Source: Tanypteryx hageni
Lineage: Eukaryota; Arthropoda; Insecta; Odonata; Petaluridae
DNA: 64,000 nt
NCBI GenBank assembly: GCA_028673005.1
Contig: CM054116.1
Span: forward strand, 147,867,173-147,931,172
Reading direction: 5' to 3'
This document shows, piece by piece, positions 1 through 11,039 of this stretch. The notes beneath the pieces are model-generated. The model saw only the letters and a list, made by a program, of their open reading frames with translations. It was not told the origin of the DNA and did not search any database. Every line of letters begins with the position of its first letter. Within the stretch, counting starts at the first letter, position 1. The position numbers and the translations under genes were made by a program.

Positions 1-60
1 CTTCCAAATCCACAATTATCAAAAGAGTTTAACTTGTAATTGTGGCACCTGTTTGGCTGT
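1..60. repeat. Fragment of the ~145-bp dispersed/tandem repeat
   Basis: The first 60 bases share the sequence around TAATTGTGGCACC..TGTTT and the preceding CTTCCAAATC..AATTA block with the tandem array at 21660-22480, especially the copy near 22070-22120. It is a single partial unit cut by the window edge. No coding potential is seen. Confidence 0.6.
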
Positions 61-128
61 TTTATTTTTTTAGTACTTCCATTTAAAAATACCAATAACC
101 GATCATCAATAACATTTTTCTCTAAGCT

Positions 129-226
129 GACCACCTCCCAAGGCAGCCACCTCCCAAGGCGACCACCTACCAAGGTCACCAAATTCTCTGGGTACCTTAG
201 GTGGTCATCTTAGGGAGGTTTCACTG
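129..226. mobile_element. Right end of a pogo/Tigger-like DNA transposon
   Basis: Three tandem 16-bp units (129-144, 145-160, 161-176) of the type GACCACCTCCCAAGGC are followed by GGTGGTCATCTTAGGGAGGTTTCACTG ending at 226 and then TA (227-228). Read in reverse, CAGTGAAACCTCCCTAAGAT is a typical pogo/Tigger terminal inverted repeat with a TA target site. The other end is outside the window, so only the right terminus is supported. Confidence 0.6.
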
Positions 227-280
227 TATTTGGTTCAACTGTCTGCCTATCTGCGCATAACATCACTCAACAACGATATA

Positions 281-2547
281 CAGTAAAACCCCGTATTTAA
301 GTTATCGGAATGTACGTTTTCCCGCTATTTACATTTTTTTAGGTTCCATCAATTTTCTTATGATTCCAAAGTAAAACCCTGTATTTACACAATTTCATTT
401 TAAGTTTTCCTGCTATTCATGCCATTTTATGTTAGAATTTCCAATTTTTCAAAAGAATTTAGCATGCGATTCCCAACAGTTTTAAACATTTTTCAGCTTA
501 GCTTTACATAAAAAATCAGAACTCTTTTGGACGAAGATTTCGAAAATGGCGGCATAGTAGGAACAGTGCCCCTAGAGATAGAAATATGAACTCTTTCTTT
601 TCAAAACAGCACTCACTTTAGCAGATGCTACGATGCTACTCAGGAATAGTGTACTTAGAGACGGAAATACATATGAACTCTTTGAAAAAAACTTCAAAAC
701 CTCATACGTAAATCACACTAGTAGAGCATAAACAGCACACCTAGATACGGAAATACTATTTACGCTATTTACCCTTTGAACCAAGTGTGAATGCTATTGA
801 AAAGATATTCAAGTTTGGTGCTATGATGTTTTTACCCTTTCCACTCAAATTGTGCCCCTTGGCTCCCACAGTTTGTAATTAAATTTAAGTTAATTTGTAA
901 TTTGTTGTAATTTAAATTGCCGTATTGTCCCAAATATAATGCAGTGTTTTTTCCAAAAAATGAAATTTTCAAAGTAGCCCCCACGTTATATGAGTAATAG
1001 TAATTTTAAAAGATCGTAAAATTGTGTTTTGAAAAATCAACATACATTCTGCACGTCTGTTAAGTGATACAAGATACTTGTTACATTGTAAACACATCAG
1101 GCGTACATATTACAACGTACTTGAAAAGCATCTGAGACGAAAATTGATCATTTTCAGTCGGCGGCTGAACTCCTCGTTAGTCATTGAATTGAAGCTATCA
1201 GTGTGTCGGCAAAATCTCTATACCTAATTTAGCGAGTTTTTACTCATCTGTTATTTTAAAAATAGGTGAAAAAAAGGATTTTGATCATGTTGAAAAAAAA
1301 AGGTTCTTCCAAATCCCAGGTTAACAGAGGAATTATATAACATGAATTTTAAAATAGTCGTAGCTCGAGGTGGAAAAAACGAACACTATTCAAGCTTCAA
1401 AAAAGGATGATGTTCCTGAAGTAAATATACTCTTTATTTTCAATGACAGTCGAAGTTGCATCTAGTGACCAAATTAGAAATTATTGGCTAATGGAAAAGC
1501 GGCCAGCACATTTAGTTTTTCACAACTTTCACGAGTATGACATTGAAAATATTCGTTCTTCGGGTATGAGGTTGCTGGTTTTCAACCGAAAAATTTAATG
1601 ATTTAATACTATTATCTTTGTATTTTGAATGTTATTTAAGGAACTGTTGTTTTGTTAGGTTTTCATTGTTTATTACGAATTTTTAATGTAAATCTAAGAA
1701 TTGCTATCATCTTGTAACCTAAGATTTTGTGTCATGTATTTTGAATGTGATTACTAAAAGAAATGTTATGACTTTATTACGCTAGGTTTTGATTTTCTGT
1801 TATGCATTTCTAACATAATTAGTAAAAGAAATGGAACCACTTTTTCATGCTAGTGTTTTTTGCGACTTGGAAATGTTTGTTGCAGAATCCAGGAAAGCAT
1901 CTGTGCATGATGTACTCAACATTCCATTTCAGCAGTTCAATTTAAATTAAACCATTTCCTTAGAATGAACAAAAGATCGAAAATCACATGCAAAATTTTG
2001 TGGAGGTAAACTGTACAAGTATGAAAAGAAGTGTAATAACTTTGTTATGCTGGGTTTACATTTGCTATTACGCATTTTGAAGGTAATTAAAAGTATTTTC
2101 TTAATTATATAATGCTAGGTTTTTCATTTGCAGTTACATTTTCTTTTATTTTCTGTTAAACTGCATTATTTATGATAAAAAAGTGAATTTTTTAGGTACC
2201 TGTAGGGGTAGTAGTCTTTGGCTGGGAACAACTCGCTTGCAATAACATGGCATCTTATGGGAAAATAGGACTAGCACCTCGCAAATTAGCATTTCGCGTC
2301 AGATTTCCAGAAGCAATTATTCGGGAAGTTCTAAAAGGTGGTGTATTAAAAAGTGCACTGGTTAAATAAATGAATAAATAGATATACGCCTTATAAACTT
2401 AGCTCTTTTAACACTACTTATATTGTTAGTCTTAATGTAACAAATGCGCGAGTTTAAAAGTAAAATTTCCTTTATCCGCAATTTACACTCCCACAATTTA
2501 CACTTTTTCCCAGGTCCCTAGAAAAGCATAAATAAGGGGTTTTACTG
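281..2547. mobile_element. Pogo/Tigger-like element, 2.27 kb, decayed
   Basis: The left end at 281 begins CAGTAAAACCCCGTATTTA after TA (279-280). The right end finishing at 2547 reads, reversed, CAGTAAAACCCCTTATTTAT. Related subterminal copies of the same words occur inside the left end (369-385) and near 2468-2515. The right flank is TG rather than TA, probably a mutated target site. CAG-initiated termini and a TA target site fit the pogo/Tigger group of the Tc1/mariner superfamily. I see no readable transposase in the interior; it is AT-rich with frequent stops, so this is either a non-autonomous member or a very old copy. Confidence 0.7.
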
Positions 2548-2867
2548 TGTTACAAATGCCAAAATTACAGGATATATACTTCCACATTAGGGCTACATAT
2601 GGTAAAAATGTGATGGATAAGCTGTAAAGGAGTAATTAGAAAAATAATCACTAAAAAGAGCAAACAGCTACAAATATAGGCAACTAACAAAAATCACATC
2701 AGCAATTCTTTACTCTGATAGGAAGATTGCAATTAGTGAAATAAAGCGCCTAATGCAATTAACTCTGCAGATCTACCATTTCTTTTCACTTATTCTAAGA
2801 ATTTTTAATTGTTCCTTTGTCTTTTAAGTGACAATAAAAACTAGATTACATAGCACAATGGTTACTA

Positions 2868-3956
2868 CAGTCAAACTCGGCTATAACGAGCGCCACGGGA
2901 CCGTTTAGTTTTGCTCGTTATAGCCGTTAAACTTAATATCCGTGAAGGCAAAAGCATGCATGCGTATGGTGAAATAAGACATAAGAAGTAAAAGTGAATA
3001 TATAAACAGAAAGGTAATTTAGTAAATTTATGAAAAAATTTAAAAATGAGAATAAACTAGAAAATTTAAAGTAAACATACGTACATATAAAATTTACTCA
3101 CAGCTGCATCCTTAATCACTACCCAAGTCGCACTTCCTCATTTTCTTGTTCGTTGTTAAGTTGTTCTCTAGTGCATATAAAATCGCTTCTTTGTTTTTCC
3201 ATAAGGTTGAAACCATAGACGATGATAAATTAAATTTTTTACACACTTCAACATTTTTTACCACGTTCTAACTCTCGAATAATATCAACCTTTTCGCGAA
3301 TAGACAAACACTTCCTTTTATGTACGGACATGTTACTCGTTCAAGGGCAATATCTCAACTGATTTTTGTGATCAACGCTACGAACTTTCTTTGCAAACTG
3401 TGAGCATACCAATTCCAGGAAGAGTTAATGAGGAGACGGATTAAACGTGGGATTTCCCATCTTTACGTGGGAAAGGGTGTTGGGTGCATTCGGCTGAGCG
3501 ACGGGGGTGGGTGCCATTGTACATGCCCTCAGCCCCTTAGCCCCTTCTAAACACAACCTCCTGGCTGTAAAAGAGCTGGGGGTTGGGAGGAGAGGACAAA
3601 GGACCTCCGTGAGTGCCACTGTACCTGCAAGTTGGGAATTCTTGGTTTGGACGAAGGGATTATTTTTTAACAACAACGCCACGGTCTTTAACCTCCCCGA
3701 TGGATAGGGTGTAGAGGCTGGACTCAAGAACACAAGGTTACATATTTTGGGTCACTATGAGGATTTAAGGGGCTGACCGCCACCGCGTTTGAGACTGAGA
3801 AGTGGTCATAGTTTGCTCGATATATCCGTGAAGTGTGCTCGTTATATACGTGAAATATTTGTATGTAAATGCTCGTAAACTTATCTTGGAGGTAGCATTT
3901 GCTCACTATAGCCGTGAACTCGTTACAACCGTGCTCGTTATAAACGAGTTTGACTG
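2868..3956 (-). mobile_element. Pogo/Tigger-like element, 1.09 kb, internally deleted
   Basis: Termini CAGTCAAACTCG at 2868 and the inverse ending at 3956 are flanked on both sides by TA (2866-2867, 3957-3958). Inside each end are diverged 17-bp copies of GCTCGTTATANCCGTGAA: on the left near 2913 and 2935, on the right near 3823, 3838 and 3901. Such repeated subterminal words are typical transposase-binding sites. The element keeps only the N-terminal DNA-binding part of its transposase (separate entry) and has lost the DDE catalytic part, so it could move only with help from an autonomous relative. Confidence 0.85.
3118..3331 (-). pseudogene. Tigger/pogo transposase N-terminus (CENP-B-type HTH_psq), broken
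   Basis: Read on the minus strand from an ATG at 3331, the sequence gives MSVHKRKCLSIREKVDII, then RELERGKK. After a one-base frameshift near 3258 it continues EVCKKFNLSSSMVSTLWKNK. This is the first helix-turn-helix (psq type) of CENP-B/Tigger transposases, which binds the terminal repeats. It lies inside the 2868-3956 element in the expected orientation. The frameshift and the absence of the second HTH and DDE domains show it is non-functional. Confidence 0.75.
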
Positions 3957-4044
3957 TATTTATAATATATTTTGGCCCTACATCCAAACATCTGGAACGT
4001 AACACCATTTTACTATTATATCAATACCACACAGAGTGCAGAAT

Positions 4045-4497
4045 CGTCATGAATGGAGAGAGGGAGAGAGAGAGAATGGGGGGAAAAGAAAGGAAATGGG
4101 AGGGAGAGATAGAGGGAAGCTGGAAGAGGAGAAGGAAGAAAGGGAGAATGGGAGGAAGAAAATGAAAGGAAAATGGGAGGAAGAGATAGAGGGTAGATAG
4201 AATGAAGAGTAGGAGAGAAAATGGAAAGAAAAGAAAAAGGAAAATGAGAGGGAGAGATAGAAGGAAGATCGAAGAGAGAGAGAGGAAGAAAGGGAGAATG
4301 GGAGGGAGGACAAGAAAGAAGAAAGGAAAATGGGAGGAAGAGATAGATGGGAGATAGAATGGAGAGTGGGAGGGAGAGAGAATGGGAAGAAAAGAAAGGA
4401 AAATGGGATGGAGAGATAGAGGGAAGAGGGAGAGGGAGGAAGGAAGGAAGGGAAAATGGGAGGTAGAGAAAGAAGACAGGAAAATGGGAGGGAAAGA
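4045..4497. repeat. Purine-rich low-complexity block with ~120-bp higher-order periodicity
   Basis: The plus strand is almost pure A/G. Blocks such as GGAAAATGGGAGG..AGAGATAGA recur about every 115-125 bp (around 4165, 4245, 4325 and 4400), so short GGGA/GAAA motifs have been amplified in larger units. Long open frames on either strand here are artefacts of composition. Confidence 0.8.
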
Positions 4498-4615
4498 TAG
4501 ATTGATTGATTGATATGGTCTTTATTTGGGGCGAGATTGAGACTAAGAAGTCCCATCTTCCACCTAACCCCTTGTCATGAAACATATATAATAATACATA
4601 GCACTTTATATAAAG
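4498..4615 (-). repeat. Solo 3' tail of a non-LTR retrotransposon ending in (ATCA)n
   Basis: On the minus strand the sequence ends ..TCGCCCCAAATAAAGACCATA followed by (TCAA)n. The same 3'-UTR words (GGTTA, GGACTT/GGACCT, TCGCCC, AATAAAGAC) end the LINE at 48030-49698, where the terminal repeat is (TATC)n instead. It is a severely 5'-truncated insertion carrying only the 3' end, in the middle of the minisatellite. Confidence 0.7.
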
Positions 4616-5290
4616 GAGAGATGGAAGAGAGAGAGGGGAGATGGAAGAGATGGGGAAGATGGAAGAGAGAGAGAGAGGGAGGAAGAAAGGGAGAAAGCGA
4701 TAGAGGAAGAGAAAGAAGAAAGGAAAATGGAAGAGATAGAGGGGAAACTGGAATGGAGAGTGGAAGGGAGAACGGGAGGGAGAACGGGAGGGAGAACGGG
4801 AGGGAGAACGGGAGAGAGAACGGGAGGGATAATGGGTGGGAAAATGGGAGAGAGAATGGGAGGGAAAATGGGAGGGAGAATGGGAGGGAGAATGGGAGGG
4901 AGATTGAGGGAGGGAGAATGAGATGGTAGGAAAATGAGATGGTAGGAGAATGAGGGTAGGAGAATGAGGGAGGCAGAATGAGAGGGATGGAGGGAGAATG
5001 AGAGGGATGGAGGGAGAATGAGAGGGATGGAGGGAGAATGAGAGGGATGGAGGGAGAATGAGAGGGATGGAGGGAGAATGAGAGGGTAGGAGAATGAGGG
5101 TAGGAGAATGAGGGAGGGATAATGAGGGAGGGATAATGAGGGAGGGATAATGAGGGAGGGATAATGAAGGAGGGATAATGAAGGAGGGATAATGAGGGAG
5201 GGATAATGAGGGAGGGAAAGCGGGAGGGAGAAAGAGAGAGTGGGATAATGGGAAACAGAGAATGTGAGGGATGGAGGGAGGAATATAATA
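4616..5290. repeat. Purine-rich minisatellites: 12-, 20- and 14-bp unit arrays
   Basis: Three distinct arrays follow each other. At about 4757-4915 a 12-bp unit GGGAGGGAGAAC/T is repeated about a dozen times. At about 4978-5087 a 20-bp unit GAGAGGGATGGAGGGAGAAT is repeated about six times. At about 5106-5215 a 14-bp unit GAGGGAGGGATAAT is repeated about seven times. The strong purine strand asymmetry could support triplex DNA. No gene is present here. Confidence 0.85.
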
Positions 5291-5432
5291 GGAACGAGAA
5301 TAAGTGAGGAAAGAAAAGTAAGTACAACTTATTTTTAGTTTATTATATTGGTATCGAAATTTGAAAAGAAAATGTGAGGAGTCTGAAATGCACTTACTTT
5401 TGTTAATGTTGAGAAACATATTCAAGACTTAC

Positions 5433-5650
5433 CTATTGAAAATTCTGAGCACAGAGGACTCTCGTTCATCATCACCAAGTGCGCCAATTTTAAAAAGACA
5501 ACAGATTAGCATTGCAAAGGCCATCTCATGCCCTGTACCATAATCTATGCGGGTTGAGTTTCCGAAAGATTCCACAAAGTATTCGCACAATTCTGGAGCA
5601 GCACGCTGGAGTTTTTCAGGAATTGTTTCTTGAAGTAATGTCAGTGCACT
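5433..5650 (-). CDS. PTPA: PTPA (PP2A activator), coding exon 4 of the visible set
   Basis: PTPA activates the catalytic subunit of protein phosphatase 2A in the cytosol and nucleus, helping to load its active-site metals with ATP. This 218-nt minus-strand exon starts after the acceptor ..CATTCCTCAG at 5651 and stops before GTAAGT at 5432. It encodes 72 residues plus two bases: SALTLLQETIPEKL.. then FVESFGNSTRIDYGTGHE and the helix MAFAMLICCLFKIGALGDDE, ending ..RIFNR. The GNSTRIDYGTGHE segment is the PTPA hallmark. Its start joins in phase 0 to the exon at 24730-24933, and spacing across that junction matches the family exactly. The next exon (YLEVMR-like in relatives) is not found down to base 1, so intron 4 exceeds 5.4 kb. 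Confidence 0.93.
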
Positions 5651-6190
5651 CTGAGGAATGACATAATAGAATAGACTTCTTTATAAAATGATATCTTTGT
5701 ACTCAATTTATATTAATATTAAAGCTGTTGAAAAAATTAAGTCCTGAACTGCAATAAATGACAACATTAAATGTCAACCCAGCAAATTAAACCAAAATAA
5801 TTAGCTTATCTGCCAAGATAACATGAACCAACAAATAGATTAAATATCACTAACTCCTTGAGTAACATAACAACAGAGATTTTCCACAAGCCATTGCTGA
5901 GCTCAATGATTTAACTTTAAATTGATCAAGTAATTTTTACTTGAACTGATACCTTGGAACCAACGTGAATTACAAAAAGATAACAGACTTTTCCATATAG
6001 AAAAATGTCTAATACCAACAATGTACTTTGGCTTGTAATGCTTCATCTGCATTTTGCCACAAAAAGTGAAAAAAAATATTTCAACACGAAATCTACCTCA
6101 ATTTAAAAAATTGCACATGCTTATGAATGTTAGATTATGTTAAACAGAAGAAAATCCAAGAAAAATAAAAGTTAAATCAATCAAAATTTT
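5651..6190. other. PTPA intron 3, unremarkable AT-rich sequence
   Basis: A pyrimidine-rich stretch precedes the exon acceptor. Otherwise it is AT-rich intron sequence, and I see no repeat, RNA or coding signal. Confidence 0.6.
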
Positions 6191-6297
6191 CCATGTACAC
6201 TTAGACCATGCTGCTTCATTTAACGCTAATTCGTTATAGCGCTGTTTGCCCCGAATTTTTTTGAACACTTATATATGTTTGATGCACCCTCAAATAG

Positions 6298-6594
6298 TTG
6301 GTTAACGCAACTTATGGTAGAGATAACCAAACATTAAAAGAATTTCAGAAAACATACAACAGAATGAAGGTTATTAATAACATCAGTGTAGCATGGACAG
6401 AAGTCAGCAGCATTACCATGAACGTCACATGGCAGAAATTATGGCCTGAGGCATGCAACGATTTCCTGGGATTCGAGGATATAGATAAAAGTCACCAATG
6501 GTATCCTCAAACACGGCACACAGTGAGGGCTAAATGAACTGGACATTGAAGATGTAGAGGAGTTATCCGCTCAAGTGCAGAGGACATTTAATTA
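6298..6594 (+). pseudogene. Tigger-type DDE transposase, C-terminal fragment
   Basis: The reading frame from about 6340 gives a helix of the type NNISVAWTEVSSITMNVTWQ followed by KLWPEACNDF and GFED. It shifts by one base near 6533 to ELDIEDVEEL. The W..V...T.N..W.KLWPE block followed by the acidic ELD.EDVEEL tail is characteristic of the region just after the last catalytic Asp in TIGD/Tigger transposases. No start codon, DNA-binding domain or catalytic core remains. Bases around 6208-6245 (TTAACGCTAATTCGTTATAG) resemble a Tigger terminal repeat but I could not pair it. Confidence 0.65.
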
Positions 6595-6599
6595 ACTAG

Positions 6600-7320
6600 G
6601 TTGAAGAAGTTTTTTTAAAAATTGCAATATTGGTTCCTGAAAATTGAAAAATTTACAACTTTTTTCATTTTTAATGGGTTTCTCCGAAGGTTTTTGAGGA
6701 TTTAAGTAGAACAGGACATTTATTAAAAATACCTTTTACACCATCTTACATCAAGCACACTCTTTGCAGGAGAGAAGAGAAATCGCCCTGATCGCCAACC
6801 AGTGAGGCACACACCTGCGCTTATATATATCTTTCAGTATTGTGAAAACTATTAACGTTATTGATGAGCAATCTTTTTCAAAGAAAAATTTCAGTTTTTA
6901 TAAACATTTCACTGGATGCACCTCTAAATAAAAAGGGGAAAACTTTCTTGTAGGTCAACTTTTTCGTGTCATGACTAAAAATTTGAAATTAATCTTACGT
7001 TTTGTATATTGTTAAAAGACATTTCACATAGCTTATAAAGTTCTGAGTTTGACAGTAGTTATTCTTCACCATTACAGAAGTTACATGTTTCTATCAACGA
7101 TAAATTTTCGATTAATGATATGTTTACGATATCATACGGCCATCAATTTCGGCCAATCTGAGCGCTCCTAAGTGGACTCGGCATACCTCAGCCAATCAGC
7201 GACGCCCTAATATGAGCATTTGGAGCTCAGCTGGCTTGCTTTCCAGTAGTTGATGAGCGTTGCTTATCGAAACAGCTCTCTTACTTGGTGTTTTTTTTTA
7301 TTTAAAAGTTAAATAAGATC
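6600..7320. other. PTPA intron 3, no recognisable feature
   Basis: AT-rich sequence with a GC-richer patch at 7140-7260. No terminal repeats, ORFs or RNA motifs were recognised. Confidence 0.5.
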
Positions 7321-7327
7321 AATAACA

Positions 7328-7745
7328 ATGGCCCCTAAAGTGTATGTGAAGAAAGAAAGCGAGGAAAACAATTAGTGCGCAAATTAATAAGGAAATTATT
7401 GAAAAACATGAAAGAGATGTAAAAACAAGTGCTCTGGTTAGTGAATATGTTCTGCCCCAATCCACCACTTCCACGATTACTCAACAGAAGGACAAATTTA
7501 AAGCAATCAGTTTGAAGGATGCTCTATTTATTCATTATTTATCCATGTTTCTATCATTATTAATGCTTTACTATGAAGTTTGTCCCTGATGTGCTCAATA
7601 CGTCACTCGACATTGAGGGGGGTTAATGCAGTCTCACAGGAGCAGCATAACAAATGAGGAACTCGATGAGTTGGAACAGCATTTTGCTCAAATGGAGACT
7701 GAGGACAATGATACTACAGAAACTTCTCGAGTCCAGGAGTTTTGA
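7328..7745 (+). pseudogene. Internally deleted Tigger transposase: HTH N-terminus fused to C-terminal tail
   Basis: An ATG at 7328 starts MAPKVYVKKES. After a one-base shift, RKTISAQINKEIIEKHERDV continues into a helix-turn-helix ending TSTITQQKDKFKA (to about 7507), the psq-type DNA-binding domain of Tigger transposases. After about 120 unrelated bases, MQSHRSSITNEELDELEQ (7626 onward) is a typical Tigger C-terminal tail, closed by TGA at 7743-7745. The whole DDE catalytic core, roughly 300 residues in relatives, is missing. This is the usual architecture of a non-autonomous deletion derivative. I did not find its terminal repeats. Confidence 0.7.
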
Positions 7746-7973
7746 TAAAAAGCAGAGATGTTCAAAATTTCAAACTGAATCAAATTTTAAAATAAAACTC
7801 GACTCGGTTCAGGCTGAAATAAAAGTTAGAAAATTTTGAACTATCAAAAAAATGTGGTATTTTAGAAAAATTATACCTATATGATCGTTAAAAAATTATT
7901 TCGCAAGATTTATTAAGTTATATCTATTGAAGTTGCATTCAAATTTAATCCTTGATTATTGGTCGATTTAGAT

Positions 7974-8274
7974 CAGTGGTGTTAAACCTTTTTCTATCAA
8001 GGGGCCAGAGAATTTATTTTTTTGAGCCTGAGATGGGCTTCATCGATTATACCGATTCTGCCGGGCTGACTAGATAAAATTAAAATACATTACAAAAAAG
8101 GAAATTGAGCTTTTTATTGTTTTTGTCGGCTTAAACATTCGAAACTTTTTGTAAGTTCACAATAATAGACATGTATTTTTTTAATTTCTCGATTTTTGTT
8201 CAATACTGCGCGATCGACCACGGTATGCTTCGAGATTGACTGGTCGATCGCGACTGACCGGTTGTTGACCCCTG
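7974..8274. mobile_element. hAT-type MITE, 301 bp
   Basis: The left end CAGTGGTGTTAAACC and the right end (reversed) CAGGGGTCAACAACC form imperfect hAT-style terminal repeats. Flanking octamers ATTTAGAT and CTTTAGAG agree at six of eight positions, as expected for a decayed 8-bp target duplication. Near the right end, GCGATCGACCA and its exact inverse TGGTCGATCGC make an 11-bp hairpin. No coding capacity. Confidence 0.6.
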
Positions 8275-8782
8275 CTTTAGAGGGAAATGTGTGTTTTGTA
8301 TACATAATTTTCCTGAAAGTTCAGTTTATTTATTCATTTTCTAATGCCGTTACCATTTAACGTTACAACTACTGGTATCAAATTATGACTATTGATATCT
8401 GATTTGATATTTAATCCTTTATCATAAAATAGAAAAACTTTTAATTAATCATCGGTTCAATCAGATATAAAAGTTAGAAAAAAAATTGAACTTTCAAAAA
8501 ATTTGCTTAGTATTATTTTAAAACAACACCAACATGACAGAAAACATGTCTTACGATTTACTTACAACCATCGAAGTCGCTATCGATAGTTTACACTTGT
8601 CCGCAGATGTTATAGATGTAAAAATTTGTTTAAAGACAAACTAGTATTGAAACTTTAGTTTGTTTACCCATTTGCTTTAAGCTCTCTCATTAATTGTGGC
8701 ATTATCTGAAAATTGTCAATTGAATAGTTTGATGACTTAATCATTTAGTACTAATATTTTATCATTGTAAATCCCCCATAAA

Positions 8783-8905
8783 ATGTCTGAAAGTTCAAAC
8801 ACACCTACTGAGGTGAGTGAAAAACGTTCTCCGATATGGAAATATTTCACGAAAATTTCATCTAACAATGAAGCAGAGTGTAATAGGTTTTTTGAAATTG
8901 ATTAA
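8783..8905 (+). pseudogene. BED-type zinc-finger N-terminus of a hAT transposase
   Basis: The ATG at 8783 opens 40 codons: MSESSNTPTEVSEKRSPIWK, then YFTKISSNNEAECN, stop at 8903-8905. S.IWKYFTKI...EA.C is the beginning of a BED zinc finger, the DNA-binding module at the N-terminus of hAT transposases. The second half of the finger and the rest of the protein are missing. The short length makes the call tentative. Confidence 0.5.
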
Positions 8906-9094
8906 TCTGGCTTAATTTTTCAATTCTAGGTTTTGTTTTCTTTGTTACGAATCAATAAAAATTAATAATTATTATAATAAAATCCTAGATGTGTTGTGTA
9001 TAATGCTGATGTCATCAATAGCACTTTTTGACGTTTTTAACAAACTTTAAAGTGGAAATACGTGAATATTACCATTCACTCAAGGGTCAGGTAA

Positions 9095-9563
9095 AAACAT
9101 ATGGAAACCTTCTATTGTAAAATCTTATATTGATTTTATGGGTGAAGTTGATACCTCAGATATGTTGTATATGTATCTTGATGAACGTCGGACAGTGAAA
9201 TACTGGAAAAAATGTGCTTCAACATATTTTCGGGAATGATTCTGAATAGTTATATAATATATAAGGAAAACCTTCCTCCTAGCAAAAAACCAATGTCTCG
9301 CTTACATTTTACTATAAGTATTGTTGAGGAACTTGGGAAAGTAGCTTCAAGAAAAAAGTTACCAGGAAAATTGGGCAACTAAGGAACACCAAATGGGCAA
9401 TCACTAATCAAATTGCCGGGAAAAAAAAGAAAAAGACTGTTGTGTTTGCAGTAAAAGAAGTAAAAACGAGAAAGGAAATCGTAAACAGGCTCATACTATG
9501 TGTAGAAAGTGTGAGAAGGGTCTTCATGGGCAGTGTTTCCCAGAACACAAGTGTATGGGTTAG
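9095..9563 (+). pseudogene. piggyBac transposase C-terminal fragment with cysteine-rich domain
   Basis: Across several frameshifts the plus strand reads KPSIVKSYIDFMGEVDTSDM, then YLDERRTVKYWKK, then LYKENLPPSKKPMSRLHFTI, then VEELGKVASRKK. It ends in one frame with CCVCSKRSKNEKGNRKQ..MCRKCEKGLHGQCFPEHKC and a stop near 9561. VDTSDM is the conserved block around the final catalytic Asp, and the C..C..C..C..H..C module is the DNA-binding Cys-rich domain that ends piggyBac transposases. The N-terminal half is absent. Confidence 0.8.
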
Positions 9564-9599
9564 AAAAGGTGCGTGCTTTGCCTGTGCCAAAGTACATTA

Positions 9600-10860
9600 A
9601 TATTTATAAATTTTGAAAAAATAATGCAATTAATAAATAACTTTGTCTTTAACATCATAAATAATGACTGTAGCTAACGTTAAAAAGGAAATTGATTTTT
9701 TTAAATGTTCACGTGTTTTTGCAGTTCCAATTATAAAAGTATATAATTTTCTACAATAATATTTTATCATAAACATTTTTCCTGACTTGATAAAATGTAA
9801 AAAATGTTTCCTTTTCTACATTTCCTCTATCCTACATGTATATTAAGAGTATATGGAAAAATCGGACAAAGCATTAATAATTCAGTAAAATGTTTTTTTT
9901 GAAAAGTGTGCATTTTCATTAACATTGGCTTGCATTCTTCGGATAAAACAGTTAAATAAATGCCTCATTTATATTTTTCTACAATTCTATTGAAAGTGTT
10001 CTTAATTCTTAACGTGAAAAGTTGCTAGGTCTACACTTTAATTAAACTCATATTCCCATGTTTACCTATCGATTCGCAAATTGTTTTAGAAATTGGCAAT
10101 GCAAGAAATCTGAAAATTGCAGGAAATCGTCTCCACATTTTCAGAAACAACATGTTTAAATTTCATTAACATGTTGACGACTGGCATTTAAACGATGTCT
10201 TTCTAAAATTACACAACCTGATATAAAACTTCATAACTTTCTTCAACATTAACATTTTGAAAAGAAAATTGAAGCATTTTACTCGCATGATTTTAGTATT
10301 TTTCTGTGAGTGAAATCATATGTCTTTGCCCCAGCCTGTGGCTAAGGATGGCTGGTATAAACATTCCCTAGCTAATACTCTGAGTTTATTTAGGAAGGCA
10401 TGGTCATAAAGGTCTACAATACAACTCAAGTATGTAAACATGTGAGAGGTGGGATGGCCACTTGACCCTGTGAGGTTTGGCAGCACTTGCTTAAGGGAAC
10501 TCCTGGATTTGTGCATCTCCTCCACCAAGCGTGTGAGGAGTCAAGATCCCAAATCTTAGTGAATTATAGTGAAAATACCGCCAATTTTAAGTTGGCATCA
10601 CTGCTCAGTAAAAAGTCCTAAGGGGAATTACCTCCTTTGGTGGAAAAAAGGGATTCTTGATTCTTCCAGTTGACCATCACTGGAGTAACTGTTCACGCTT
10701 TGAGTAGTGCGGCCTCTTACACTTAGATTTTTTACGTGTTGAATATTTGTGATATTTGGAACGACAAATGTGCTGAGAGGCAAAATGTAGTGTTTAAGTG
10801 AAAGTGATCTGTCATTTTATTGTTTTTAACCTACTTTCCAGAATAGAAATAGGCTTATAG
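9600..10860. other. PTPA intron 3, no recognisable feature
   Basis: Long AT-rich stretch. A short minus-strand open frame at 10316-10528 resembles nothing I recognise. No inverted termini were found. Confidence 0.5.
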
Positions 10861-10861
10861 T

Positions 10862-11035
10862 TTTGTCGTGTCTGTCTGTCCATCTGTGTCTGTCCCCCTA
10901 TTAACTTTTGAACCAATAGACCGATTTTCATCAAACTTGGTGGAAATCTTTTGCTACATGGGCCAAGCTCCCGAGGATAGTTTTTGTTGCGAAGATTGAA
11001 GTCCTGGGTTCGATTCCAGGAACTAACCTTCCCAT
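10862..11035 (+). repeat. Dispersed TGTCTGTCC-type repeat ending in a tRNA B-box-like stem (putative SINE)
   Basis: It begins with CTGTCTGTCCATCTG and the words ACCGATTTTCATCAAACTTG, a kind of dispersed repeat common in arthropod genomes. It ends with GTCCTGGGTTCGATTCCAGG, which folds as a T-arm and matches the RNA polymerase III B box. A second, diverged copy with the same order of parts lies at 27505-27665. No clear A box is seen, so calling it a SINE is an inference. Confidence 0.45.
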
Positions 11036-11039
11036 TTGA

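Noticed and set aside
4016..5425. A 469-codon minus-strand open frame and several overlapping frames rich in Ser/Pro/Leu
   Set aside because: They are translations of the purine-rich minisatellite; the repeated SPSHSPS-like protein pattern follows the DNA repeat and no conserved domain is present.
5361..5543. Plus-strand open frame of 60 codons
   Set aside because: It is the antisense shadow of PTPA exon 4.
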